This document shows positions 10,179 to 22,300 of a stretch of 64,000 bases of DNA, in pieces. The position numbers and the translations under genes were made by a program. Each line of letters opens with the position of its first letter. Positions within the stretch are counted from its first letter, which is position 1. Origin of the DNA: Eustoma russellianum. Its lineage: Eukaryota > Streptophyta > Magnoliopsida > Gentianales > Gentianaceae. Location: the NCBI GenBank assembly GCA_036186865.1, contig AP025069.1, positions 16,013,435 to 16,077,434 of the forward strand, in the 5' to 3' direction. The notes beneath the pieces were generated by a model, which saw nothing but the letters and a program-made list of their open reading frames with translations, did not search any database and was not told the origin of the DNA.

Positions 10179-12913
10179 GTAATCCTTTTTCTACTTGCTC
10201 TCTGCATCACTATTATGTTGTTCTGTGGTCCTAATTCTCGTTTAGTTTATTTTTAATTTTCTTTTTGTCCATTGAAGGATGATAAAACAGAAGGTGAACA
10301 AACAGGCTTTCCCCTCATTGACACGTCTTCGGCAGATTTTGATCCTAGCAGCTTGCAGGCAAGTTATCAACAATAAATTAGTCATGTAGATCATTCACTG
10401 AAAAAAAAAGACCTGAGGCTTAGGGTGATTGTTATTTTGAGAACTTTTCTTGCTTCTGGTATTGAAATGAAAGTTCCTGAGATTATCCACCTGTGGTCCT
10501 CTTTCTTAAGTCACAGGATTGTGTCTTGTAATTCCCTATAATGCATGCAATAACTTTTCAAGAGTGTCGATGTCCAGTTTGTGACATGGATGCAACCTCG
10601 CGTGCCTGCTATATGATACATCATTCCTGTATCAACCTTTTGCTATATTGTGTACACAGTTTAAATGGACTTCCGAGTCATACAAATGGAGTTATCTGGG
10701 TTTTCCATAAAACTAGACGTCAGTTAGGATATCAGACAATTATATAACAAAGCCCTGACTTGAACACAAAAAGAAAAGTTTCATAGCGGATACATAAAAC
10801 TGTGGGGTGGCTAGGGGGCGGGGGGTGCGTGGGTGGCGGCAGCCTGATAATGTTTTTTCATTAATCTGAAAAATCTTATGATACACTACAATAGTAATTT
10901 ATTTTATAAACTATAACTCATGAATTATTTTATGATAATACTGAAGGAACCGTTGATTTTCAGTTTAGTTGCAGGTGCGGAATGTAGGTATCTGTCGTAT
11001 TGTCAGAACCACTTATTTGATTAATGTTTGAGGATCTGTTTATTTGTCAAGATGTTAAGCTAACGATAAGAATTCCAAAGATAGCTGTGAAGCTTAATGC
11101 AAATAGTCCAGATGACATTGATACTAGTTCCTGTCTAATTGCTCACTCTGTTCTACATGTCATCCTTTCTTTCTTAAGGTTTTCCAAGATATTGTTGTAT
11201 CTTCCCTCTTTGGGATGATATTCTTTCCTCTATAGTCCTTGCTCACTCTGTCCTACATGTCATCCTTTCTTTCTTAAGATTTTCCAAGATATTGTTGTAT
11301 CTCCCCTCTTTGGGATGATATTCTTTCCTCTATAGTCCTTGCTCTTTAATTTATTACCAAACATTACTATTTTTCCTTTTGTAACCAATTGTAATGTTCC
11401 GCTCCTTGAGCAAACATATAGCGAAAACAGAGACGAGTCTACAATGTCAAGAGCCCAAAAGATAATGCTTACCCAGAACACTTCATATCATACAAAACAA
11501 ATTCATATCAGCTTTGCTGTTAAAAGCAATACAACAACAACATTACCCCATTGCCAGAGGCTCCCGCCTATGACGAGGTATGGGGAGGTCGGATGTACAC
11601 AATCATACCCATGTGTTAGGAACACACAGAGGTTGTTTCCCGATAATCCATAATGATGCGTCAAGCTATGTCGATCAACTGCTACTTCATAATATAAGAA
11701 GCGCAACCAATTTAATGAGTCATTTTGATTTATTTCATCATATTCCAAAGTCAAGAAAGAGTGTCTTTGACTCCATTAGAAATGGAAACATGCTGTTAAA
11801 AGCAATATCCGAACTAATTCTGATTCCTTCCGTCCCCCATCGAAGAATTAACAAAATGACCTCATGCTATCTATTATCTCCCTTGCCTTTAGGTATAGTC
11901 CATCTTCACATGAACATGAAATCTAAGGTTTCATGCCGTAGTCCAGACACAGTTGCTGTCAATCCAAGCTCTAATGCTGATGCTCCTACTGTTCTTCCAA
12001 GGAAAACAATGAATGAAATCAAAACATTGACCACACTTTTATAAATCCATATGCCAAATCAACTATGAGAATATACTAAATTCTAATGCTTCATTAGGCT
12101 ACTAGATTGAAGCATCCGTCGGCATCTATTTGAATATTTTAATGTGTTGGTTTACTTTTACTTTCCAAATTTTGGTAATGACCATTACTAATCACTTACA
12201 TATGAATAGTGCCTGTTATTTTTGGTAGAAATTTGAAAGGATACATAATGCATTGACTTTTATCTTAACTTATTTGTTTGTTATTATTTTGTATTTTCCC
12301 TCCATTCCCAGGCATAGCGATCTGAGTAATCTTTATTGAGAAGTCATCTTGCTAGATAAAAAGGCATTTTTGAGAGGATTTGCAAGCTCTACTCCGTTTT
12401 CCTGACTGCTATTCATTAGCGTTTTCTGCAGGAAGCTCAAAAGACATACTTTGCATAGAGAAATGAGTAGAAAGAAGTTTAGTTCCAAAATAGGACTTGT
12501 AATTTATTCACACCTGGCAGATTTGCTATCTTGTCGTCTACATACTCTAATTTGACGTGGTCTGAAGGTTCTAATGGTTAATCTTGAAAATAAAGGCGAA
12601 GCAAAAAAGAAAGGAGAACTAGTTAAGTGTCTTTTTTTTTTGAGAGTTTAAAATCTATATAATCTAGTTCTGGATCAAATTTCTGTGCACTTGAGAAACA
12701 TCATCTTTTATGTCAACTTTCCCCCTACAGAGATACATTTACATACACATATGTAAAGACACACACATATATGTCTGTGTATGTACACGCATATATACAT
12801 GTATACACGCACACACTTATATATTTATATACATATGTATATATGTATACTTATATATACACACATATATACACATATATATAGATACATGTATGTATAC
12901 ATAGATATCCATG

Positions 12914-12974
<61 letters not shown>

Positions 12975-13317
12975 GTACACACACACATATATGTACATAT
13001 ATATGTACACACACACATATATACATATATACACACACATATACACTCATACACACACACACACATATATATAAATATATATATGTATATATATAGAGTC
13101 TTATATATACATATATAAATATATGCATGTATATGTATGTTGTATATAACTCATATATGCACATATATATATATGTATGTATGTATATATATAGAGTCAT
13201 ATATATACATATATAAATATATGCATGTATATGTATGTTGTATATATATGTGTGTGTGCATATATACACATATATATGACTGCACATATACAAATATATA
13301 TGTGTCTGTATGTATCT

Positions 13318-13365
<48 letters not shown>

Positions 13366-16300
13366 CACATATAAGTGTCTCTGTTTATTCACATGTATGT
13401 ATATATGTATGTATGTGTACTATGTATGTACATATATATATGTATACATATGTATATACATAATTTTTTCATTTTCATTAGAGTCAAGGGCATATCCTTC
13501 TTTGATTTTGGAATATGATAGAGTAAAGTAAAACGATTCACTAAATTGTCTGCGCTTATTATAATGTGAAGTAGTAGTCGATCTTCACTATACTTGAGAC
13601 TTTTTTTATAGGTCATCCAGAAATGACATCTGTATGTTTCTAACACATGAGTAAAGTTGTGTATATCCAACCCTCCTTACCATGCCTTAGGCGGGAGCCT
13701 CTAAGACAATGGAGGAAAGTTGTTGTAGTATATATACATATATGCGTATATATATACACAATTCGATTCGTGCATATTTTTCTGCCAACTAACGAAGAGA
13801 TCTTAGCGAATGTTATTTGCCAACTGTCCTGGTAGAGTAAGCAGACAAAAATTGGGTAAACATCTCTTACAAAGCTAGCCTATTCCATAAGAAGGTCAAT
13901 GAAGTTGGTGACCTCATGACAAGGGCACTACCTATCTGAGCGTTCTGTCTCTGGATTTATTATGATTCTTAGCAGTTTTTGATCCTTCTGATCTTGTTCT
14001 TGATCCAATAATATGACTGGGGTTGTTCGTTATACCCTTCATGATTTGTTTAGAATAACCAATTAATCAGTGACCCGAAAGGTGGTTCTACTAAGACTTT
14101 GGAATGTTGTTATGACGTTAATAAGCCACACTCCTAATCCTCAGAGACCTTTGTAAGAAAGCAGCATATAAATTACATTACATAGTCCAGCAATTGGTGA
14201 CTTAACTATGTATATGTATATGGTTATGTATGTATGTGTGCACACACACTCATATATATACACATAATATATATATCTGTATATATTTATATGCATACAT
14301 ATATATGTATACACACACACACATACATATATGTGTATGTGATACATACATATATGTATATATATGTGTACATATATATGTATATACACACACATACATA
14401 TATGTATATACACACATATACATGTATGTATACACACACACATATATATATGTATATATATGTACACACAACAACAACAACAACAACACCCGTACCAGTA
14501 TATTCCAACGACATCAAAAGCTATCGCTAGGGTCTGGGGAGGGTGAAAGGCAGACAAACAATACCTCCATCCCAATGGATAGAGAGTTTGCTTCCAGTGA
14601 GACCCCCTGCTCTGTGTATCTGCCTAGATAGCACAATAATAGGAACATGTACTATAAAAAGGATTTTACTAAACATAAATAAAATGTTTCCGATGTTAAA
14701 TTAGTAATCACATTGGGTATAAAAAAAACATCCTAAAGTGTAGAAAGTATCTAATCCTCTAAGTATACTCTACGGTGCCCCTATATCATGTCTACACCTC
14801 CTTGACCTTAATCATCTGCCTCCATGAACTCCTATCCTGGACTATGTCGTCAGAGAGGTGCAATTCTAGTAAGTCATGCCTAATCTGCTCATCCAAAGTC
14901 AGTTTGAGCCTGCTTTTACTCCTTTGGCCCTTTACAATGAGGCTTTCAGCTGCTCTGACAAACGTCGTTGTCTGTCTTCCCTTGACATGCCCAAGCCATC
15001 TCAGTCTCCCGTTCTCATCTTATCTGTTACCCCTAACATTTCCCTGTATACCTCATTTCCTATCCTGTCTAGCCTTGTATGTCCACATATCCACCTCAGT
15101 ATCCTCATCTCTGCCACTTACATCTTCTGTGACTGTGTCCTCTTGGTGGTCCATCAGTCTGTTCCATATAACATTGCCGGCCGCACTGCCGCTCTATAAA
15201 ATTTTTCCTTTAATTTAGTTGGAAAATTCTTGTCACATAGCACACCTGAGGCCGCTCTCCATCTACACCAACCTGCCTGAACTCGGTGTGCTACGTCACT
15301 ATCTATGTCCCCATCTTTCTGTACAAATGATCCTAGGTACTTGAACTTAGTTACCTTTGGGGCCACTTGACCCTCGATGGTGAGTTGGATATTCTCATCG
15401 TCGGCTGCGCCGCTGAAGTCGCATTGCAGATACTCGGTCTTAGAACGACTAATCCTTAGGCCTTTTCCCTCTAAACCACCTTGCCACTCCTCTAGTCTCA
15501 TACTCAGGTTATATCTACTTTCTGCGACTAATGCGATATCTTCAGCAAAAAGCATACACCATGGGACTGTCTCTTGGATCGACTTTGACAACTTGTCTAT
15601 GACAATTGCGAAAAGAAATGGGCTCAAAGCGGACCCTTGATGTAGGCGTACTTCCATCGGGAAGAAATCCGTATTCCCTACAGGCGTATAAACGCTTGTT
15701 TTCGTTCTAGCATACATATCTATAATTATGTTGATATACTTCATAGGAACCCTTCTTGCATCCAGACTTTCACAAACTGGCTATTTTCGCTCCCTTTTTA
15801 CTTGTCCACTGTTTTTCTTGTGTTTTAATAGAAGCTGGACAAAAATGCCCTTTTTTATTTGCCACATCATTTCCAATCTTCAATAAACTGATGAAAATCT
15901 AATTAAGAAGCAGACCCAATTGAAGGCCGGACAAAATATCGACAATTTCTTCATGCCACCGTCAATCTATTCCTTCTTTTGGTGGTTATACTTGTCGACG
16001 ACAACCCAAAATCAAACATGAAGGTGGCGGAAATGTCCCTTAAGGGATCCCCTCAGCGTGCTATACATGAATATTCTTCTCTGAGTAAAGAACTGAGAGA
16101 GCTCTTAAACCTTCTGTACATACTGTCCCGTTCCATTCAATTCCTATGAGTAGTTCTCTCATTGGTTGATTTTTTTGCCTCTCTTGGGATGGATTTGGGG
16201 TTGGGGGGCAGGGGGCGGGGGCGGAGGATTGGATTTTCATTTGAATATAGAATTGGAGGAATAGAAATGGAGAGAAACAAAGGAAACTAAGCGTGGACGG

Positions 16301-19300
16301 AGAATTGAGAAGGCATTGCATTTCAAAAGATGGAGATCTAATGCGGATGCTGACGTGGAAGGAAAAACATATTTATCAAGCAAGGGTCCTAAGCTCGGGT
16401 AAAAGAGGAGGGTTGCGTTAGGTCGACAGATAGTATAAACTATTGTTACTAAACATGATTATGGATCAAAGGAGAAACTGTGCTGATGTTAGGATATTCC
16501 TCGTAAGGAACGCAACATATGATCCGAATGTGGTGTCTCGGTAAGGACCACTGCATCTGGGAGCATGTATGTAGTGTCAAATATGCTAGGGTTTCCGTCG
16601 CATGGTCTCAACGGCGACAACTAAGTTAGGGCCGTTGCACCACTTAGAGAACTTGGATGTAGTGAAAATTAAACAAGAGTTCTTAGACCGTAAGTTAGAA
16701 ACTAAGAGAGAAAATACTATGTTAGGTAGGAGTATTAGACTATGAATATGGAACATTGGAACTCTAACGGAGAAGACAATGAAGATAGTGGACACGATGA
16801 TAAAGAGAAAAGTAAATACTTTATGTTTGCTAGAGACAAAGTGAATAGCTGAGAAAGCTAGGATGGTGAACAAATCAAGATTTAAACTCTGATACATAGG
16901 AAGGAATAAGACAAGAAATGAAGTTGGGTTATTATAGATGTCTCATTAAAAGACGAAGTAATGGGTGTTATTAGGAAAGAATATAGAACTATAGCCCTTA
17001 AGTTTATGCTTGAAAAAGAAACAATCAATATTATTAGCATATATGCTCCTCCAGTGGGTTTAGATGAGGTTATAAAGATTCAATTTTGGTAAGATTTAGA
17101 AAATATAGTGCTTGAAATTTTAATAGGTGAGAAGGTCTTTATATGAAAAGATTTAAATGGACATGTAGGTAAATATAATAAGGATTACAATGAGGTATAT
17201 GGTGGATTTGATTTTAGAAACAGGAACAATGAAGGAAGATCAAGTTTGGATTTCGAAATAGCATATGACCTTATAGTGACTAAAACAATTTTCCAAAAAT
17301 AAATCTTAAAAAATTCAAGTGGTGATGCAAATAAAACGTATGAGGATGTGGCGGTAAAGATAACATAAATAGCAAAAAATTTACTAAGCGAGTCAAAAGA
17401 TCGAGCACATAAAAATAAAGAATCTTGGTGGTGGAAAAAAGAAGTGCAGGGCAAAGTAAAAGCCATGAGAACTAGTTATAAGACACTTGAACATTGTTGG
17501 AATTAAGATAATTGAGAAAAATATAGATTGTGTAAGACAGAAGTTAAACATGCTGTATTTAAAGCCAAATCAAAGACGTATGAAGATTTTTATAAGCGGC
17601 TGGACACGAAAGAAAGTGAAAGAGATGTGTATAAAATTGATAGAGCGAGAGAAAAGAAGACAAGATATTTGACTCAAACGAAATGCATTAAAGACGAACA
17701 TAGCAAGATCTTAATAGAGGAAAAGACCATACGTGATAGATAGACAAGTATCATGAGAGATGAACTTGTATTAGGCAAGTTACGTAACTCTGAAGATGAT
17801 AGAAACTTAAATATAATAGGAGAATCCGATTGCCATAGGTAGAAGATGCTTTGAAAAAGATGAAAAATGGTAAAGCGACTGGAGCCGGCGGTATTCTGAT
17901 AAGGCTTGAAAATGCCTAAGAAAAAAAAGTATTATATGGCTCGCAGATCCTTTTTAACAATATTGTAAAGACCGGTAAGATGTCTGATCAGTGGAGAAAC
18001 AACACTTTAGTACCTCTGTATAAAAACAAATGAGATATACAAGATTGTGTAAGTTATAAAGGAATTATGTTAATGAGCTGCATAATGAAGCTCTGGGAGC
18101 GAGTTATTAAAAAATGACTTCGCAAAGAGACTAGTGTATCTGAAAATCTATTTATATTTATGCTGGAAAAGTCAACAATGGAGTAAAATTGTCTGGTGCA
18201 AATATTCTCTTGCACGCTATGCAACAATCTTGTGGATTGCATATTGGAAGAGAATGATACCCTGAACAAACTTTTCGAATGGGGCTTGTCTACCACAAAC
18301 TTATGTGTTCTATGTGGTGGGTCTGTTGAATTCCAAGAACACCTCTTTTTCCAACATGTCTTTTCTTATCAAATCTGGAAATCACATGAGCCAGTTGGGC
18401 TCTACCTTCATGAGGGCAGACTGGCAAGACATCATGGATGCCCTCGGCTCAAACACCCCATGGCAGTCAAAGTTACAAAAGAACCTTTCAAGGTTTAGTT
18501 TTGCCTCTGCGGTGTACCACATATGGAGATATCGAAATAGCAGGATATACCAACAAACAACAGAATATTACTTGGCTCATTTTGGCAAGAACTAACCTTA
18601 TATGTATGACTACGATTTGGTATTTATGTCTTGTGTCTTCTTGTCTTGCATGTTCACATCACAACAGGAAGACAACTTGGAACTGGGTCTATGGAAAAAT
18701 TCAATCTGGGCCATGCTCATTTCTCTCAATAGGATACTGGGCTACCACCTTTTGCCAACATCTGCAAGGGGTGCTCAATGCACGAGGCACCTCTGAGTCC
18801 TTTCCTTATTGTTTGGATTAAGACGCATGTGCTGGAGCCTGGTCAATTGGCATGAGATGTGGAAGGCTTTGTGGAGTTTGTACTATTTTACGCCAATCTG
18901 TTCAGCTCTACCCCTTCTGTTCATAGCTATTGAGTATTATGGAGACTATTTGGGGTTAAACATTCATTGCCTAAGATTGCTCATGGGCTTTGTTGTCAGA
19001 ATATCTACCCTAGTTGCCTCCGCAGACTTAAAACAAGCGACCACACAAGCTGTCTTTTGTGCTGTTGTCAGTTTTAGCAGTTTCACTATGTATAGCAGCT
19101 GATTTTGTATTTTGATATTACCAAAGTTTCGTAGTCTAAGTAGGGCTTCATATATTTGAATTGTGACGAAACTTTATCCTTTTGTATTTTGTGTAAGTAT
19201 AGACACTGTCTTGTTTGCTAACACCTACTCATCGTGTTAAAGCTATGTAAATTTTCCTATGGGGGGGTGTATGTATAAAATTCTAACTTACAAAACAAGA

Positions 19301-22300
19301 AGAAGCAAGATTTATATATGGTTTTCCTTGACTTAGAAAAAGGCATATGATAAAGTCATACGAGAGATACTGTGGTTTGTGGAGAGTGCTTGATGTGGTA
19401 GAGTAGCATATATAGAAAGTAGACATGTATTAGAACACGATGACAAGCGTAATGACTCCTGGAGGATTAAACACAAGATTTCCATTATAGTGGGTTTACT
19501 CCTATGATATGGATTAAGTACATACTTATTTGCTTTAGTTATTGATGAACTCACTCGACACATTCAAGATAGAATTCCATGGAGGATTTTTTTTCCGGAT
19601 AACATTATGTTGGTGGATGTGACTAGTGAAGGAGTAATGCTAAGCTAGAATATTGACGGACGGCACTAGAGGAAAAAAGCTTCAAATTTAGTCGAAAGAA
19701 GATATGGTATATGGAATTTAACTTTAGCAACAAAAAAATGATGTTGGAACCTTGTGTGAAACTGGGAGACCAAGAGATTCAACTGAAGGAAAGTTTCAGT
19801 TATTTAGAATCTATACTACAAAAAGATGAAGGAATTGACAAAGATGTGAATCACATGGTGTAACCAGGGTTGTTAAAGTGTGCATCATGTCTTTTTTGTG
19901 AAAGAAAAGTAACTTTAGGTTTAAAACAAAGTTTTATCGGACAACAATACACCTTTTGCCAACATCTGCAAGGGGTGCTCAATGCACGAGGCACCTCTGA
20001 GTCCTCTTCCTTATTGTTTGGATTTAGACGCACATGCTGGAGCCTAGCCAATTGGCATGAGATGTGGAAGGCTCTGTGGAGTTTGTACTATTTTATGCCA
20101 ATCTATCCAGCTCCACCCCTTCTGTTCATGGCTATTCAGTATTATGAGGACTATCTGGAGTCAAACATTCATTGCTTAAGATTGCTCATGGGTTTGTTGT
20201 CAGAATATCTACCCTAGTTGCCTCTGCAGACTTAAAACAAGCGACCACACAAGCTGGCTTTTGTCACGTCAGTTTTAGCAGCTTCACTATGCATAGGCGC
20301 AGCTGATTTTGTATTTTGATATTAACAAAGTTTCGTAGTCTAGCTAGGGCTTCATATATGTGAATTGTGACGAAACTTTGTCCTTTTGTATTTTGTGTAA
20401 GTATAGACACTGTCTTGTTTGCTAACACCTACTCATGATGTTAAAGCTATGTAAATTTTCCTATGGGGGGTCTATGTATAAAATTCTAACTTACAAAAAA
20501 AGAAGCAAGATTTATATATGGTTTTCATTGATTTAGAAAAAGGCATATGATAAAGTCATACGAGAGATACTGTGGTTTGTGGAGAGTGCTTGATGTGGTA
20601 GAGTAGCATATATAGAAAGTATTAAAGACATGTATTAGAACACGATGGCAAGCGTAATGACTCCCGGAGTATTAAACACAAGATTTCTATTATAGTGGGT
20701 TTACTCCAATGATATGGATTAAGTACATACTTATTTGCTTTAGTGGTAGATGAGCTCACTCGACACATTCAAGATAGAATTCCATGGAGGATTTTTTTTT
20801 CGGATGACATTATGTTGGTGGATGAGACTAGTGAAGGAGTTAATGCTAAGCTAGAATATTGACGGACGGCACTAGAGGAAAAAACTTCAAATTTAGTCGA
20901 AAGAAGATATGGTATATAGAATTTAACTTCAGCAACAAAAAAATGACGTTGGAACTTTGTGTGAAACTGGGAGACCAAGAGATTCAACTGAAGGAAAGTT
21001 TTAGTTTTTTAGAATCTATACTACAAAAAGATGAAAGAATTGACAAAGATGTGAATCACATGGTGTAAGCAGGGTTGTTAAAGTGAAAAAGTGCATCATG
21101 TCTTCTTTGTGATAGAAAAGTGCCTTTAAGTTTAAAAAAAAGTTCTATCGGACAACAATAAGATTCGGGCTCCTGTACAGGTCTGAATGTTGGCCAGTCA
21201 ATTATAAACATGAACAAAGAATGCAAGTGACGAAAAGGAAAATGTTAGGATGGAGTGATGACATGCAAGAAAGCATAAAATAAGAAATGAACATATAAAG
21301 ATAAAGATTAAGTGTCTCATATAGATGAAAAGATGAGGGAGTCAAGATTAAGATGATATGAACATGTGCAAAGTGTTTTACCGATGAACCTATTAGGCTG
21401 TGCGAGACAATGAATGAAGTGCATGCTAGACATATGAGAGAGACCAAAGAAGACATAAATAGACATAATAAGGAATGATATGACTTATACGACAATTGGA
21501 GGGCATATGGTCTGTGATAGAGCACAGTTGAGACAGTTGATTATGTAGCCGATGTCATGTAGAGGATATAAGATTTAAGTAAGAATTTTACGTGCAAGCC
21601 TGGATCACGGTTGATATGATATGCTAGCTTTGAAAGATGTGTATACTAAAGACGCATATTATGCTTTAGTTATTAGAAGACATATATGGAGAGTAGGCGG
21701 GTCAACAACAAAACAAAAAAAACAAGTATAAAATTTAAATAAAAATAAAATGTAAGAAAAATGATTGATTCATATAGCTGACTCCGCATAGTGGAAAAAG
21801 ATTTGAGTGTTGTTGCTGTTGCTTCTCTTTTGTGATAACAAAATGCTCCATATACATATAAAAAATACTCCGGAAAACACGAATAGAAAATTTATTAATT
21901 TGCTAGTTGGTGATAAACTTGTCTATGTATAACTAATTTTCGTCAAATGGTGTGGATAAGTAAAGGTGAGAGGAGATAGCCGCTCCCATATGAATATACA
22001 TGTATACATTATACACACACATATATATATATATAAGACATATATGCATACTTGTATATAAATATATATGTGTGTGTATATATATATACTATATACAATT
22101 ATATATGTATATATATATGTGTGTGTGTATATATATATATATTATATACAATTATATATGTATATATATAAATACATATATAATANNNNNNNNNNTATAT
22201 GTATATATATATGTGTGTGTGTATATATATATATATTATATACAATTATATATGTATATATATAAATACATATATAATATATATATATATTATATACAAT

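Larger units (their letters stand above)
16560..21825 (+). mobile_element. RTE-type LINE with endonuclease, broken by nested DNA and a tandem duplication
   Basis: From 16760 the plus strand gives decayed apurinic endonuclease motifs (WNIGTLT, NTLCLLETK, NKTRNEVG), then NGHVGKYN, TYEDVA and the ESWWWKKEVQ linker. Reverse transcriptase begins near 17960 (MSDQWRNNTLVPLYKNK, MLMSCIMKLWERVI). It is interrupted near 18188 by an L1-type fragment and resumes near 19290 (KQDLYMVFLDLEKAYDKV), with RHIQDRIPW and a catalytic box decayed to FPDNIMLV. A second copy of this region follows at 20500-21100. The 3' end (21160-21825) matches the fragment at 50160-50660 and ends GTGTTGTTGCTGTTG. Multiple stops; inactive. 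Confidence 0.8.

Noticed and set aside
10179..10256. Reading exon 1 of the kinase through to the stop ending at 10256 as the true C-terminus
   Set aside because: Splicing at 10179/10277 joins in phase to a conserved continuation and leads to a full kinase domain. Kept only as a possible retention isoform.
11580..12044. 154-codon open frame on the plus strand
   Set aside because: Its first half is the antisense of a SINE-like copy shared with two other sites; the rest is intron.
12817..13392. Open frame of 191 codons on the minus strand, and similar ones at 12781-13074, 14141-14631, 22000-22428 and 55360-55563
   Set aside because: They translate CA/TA microsatellites (Tyr, Ile, His, Thr, Cys and Val repeats). 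No domain or start context.
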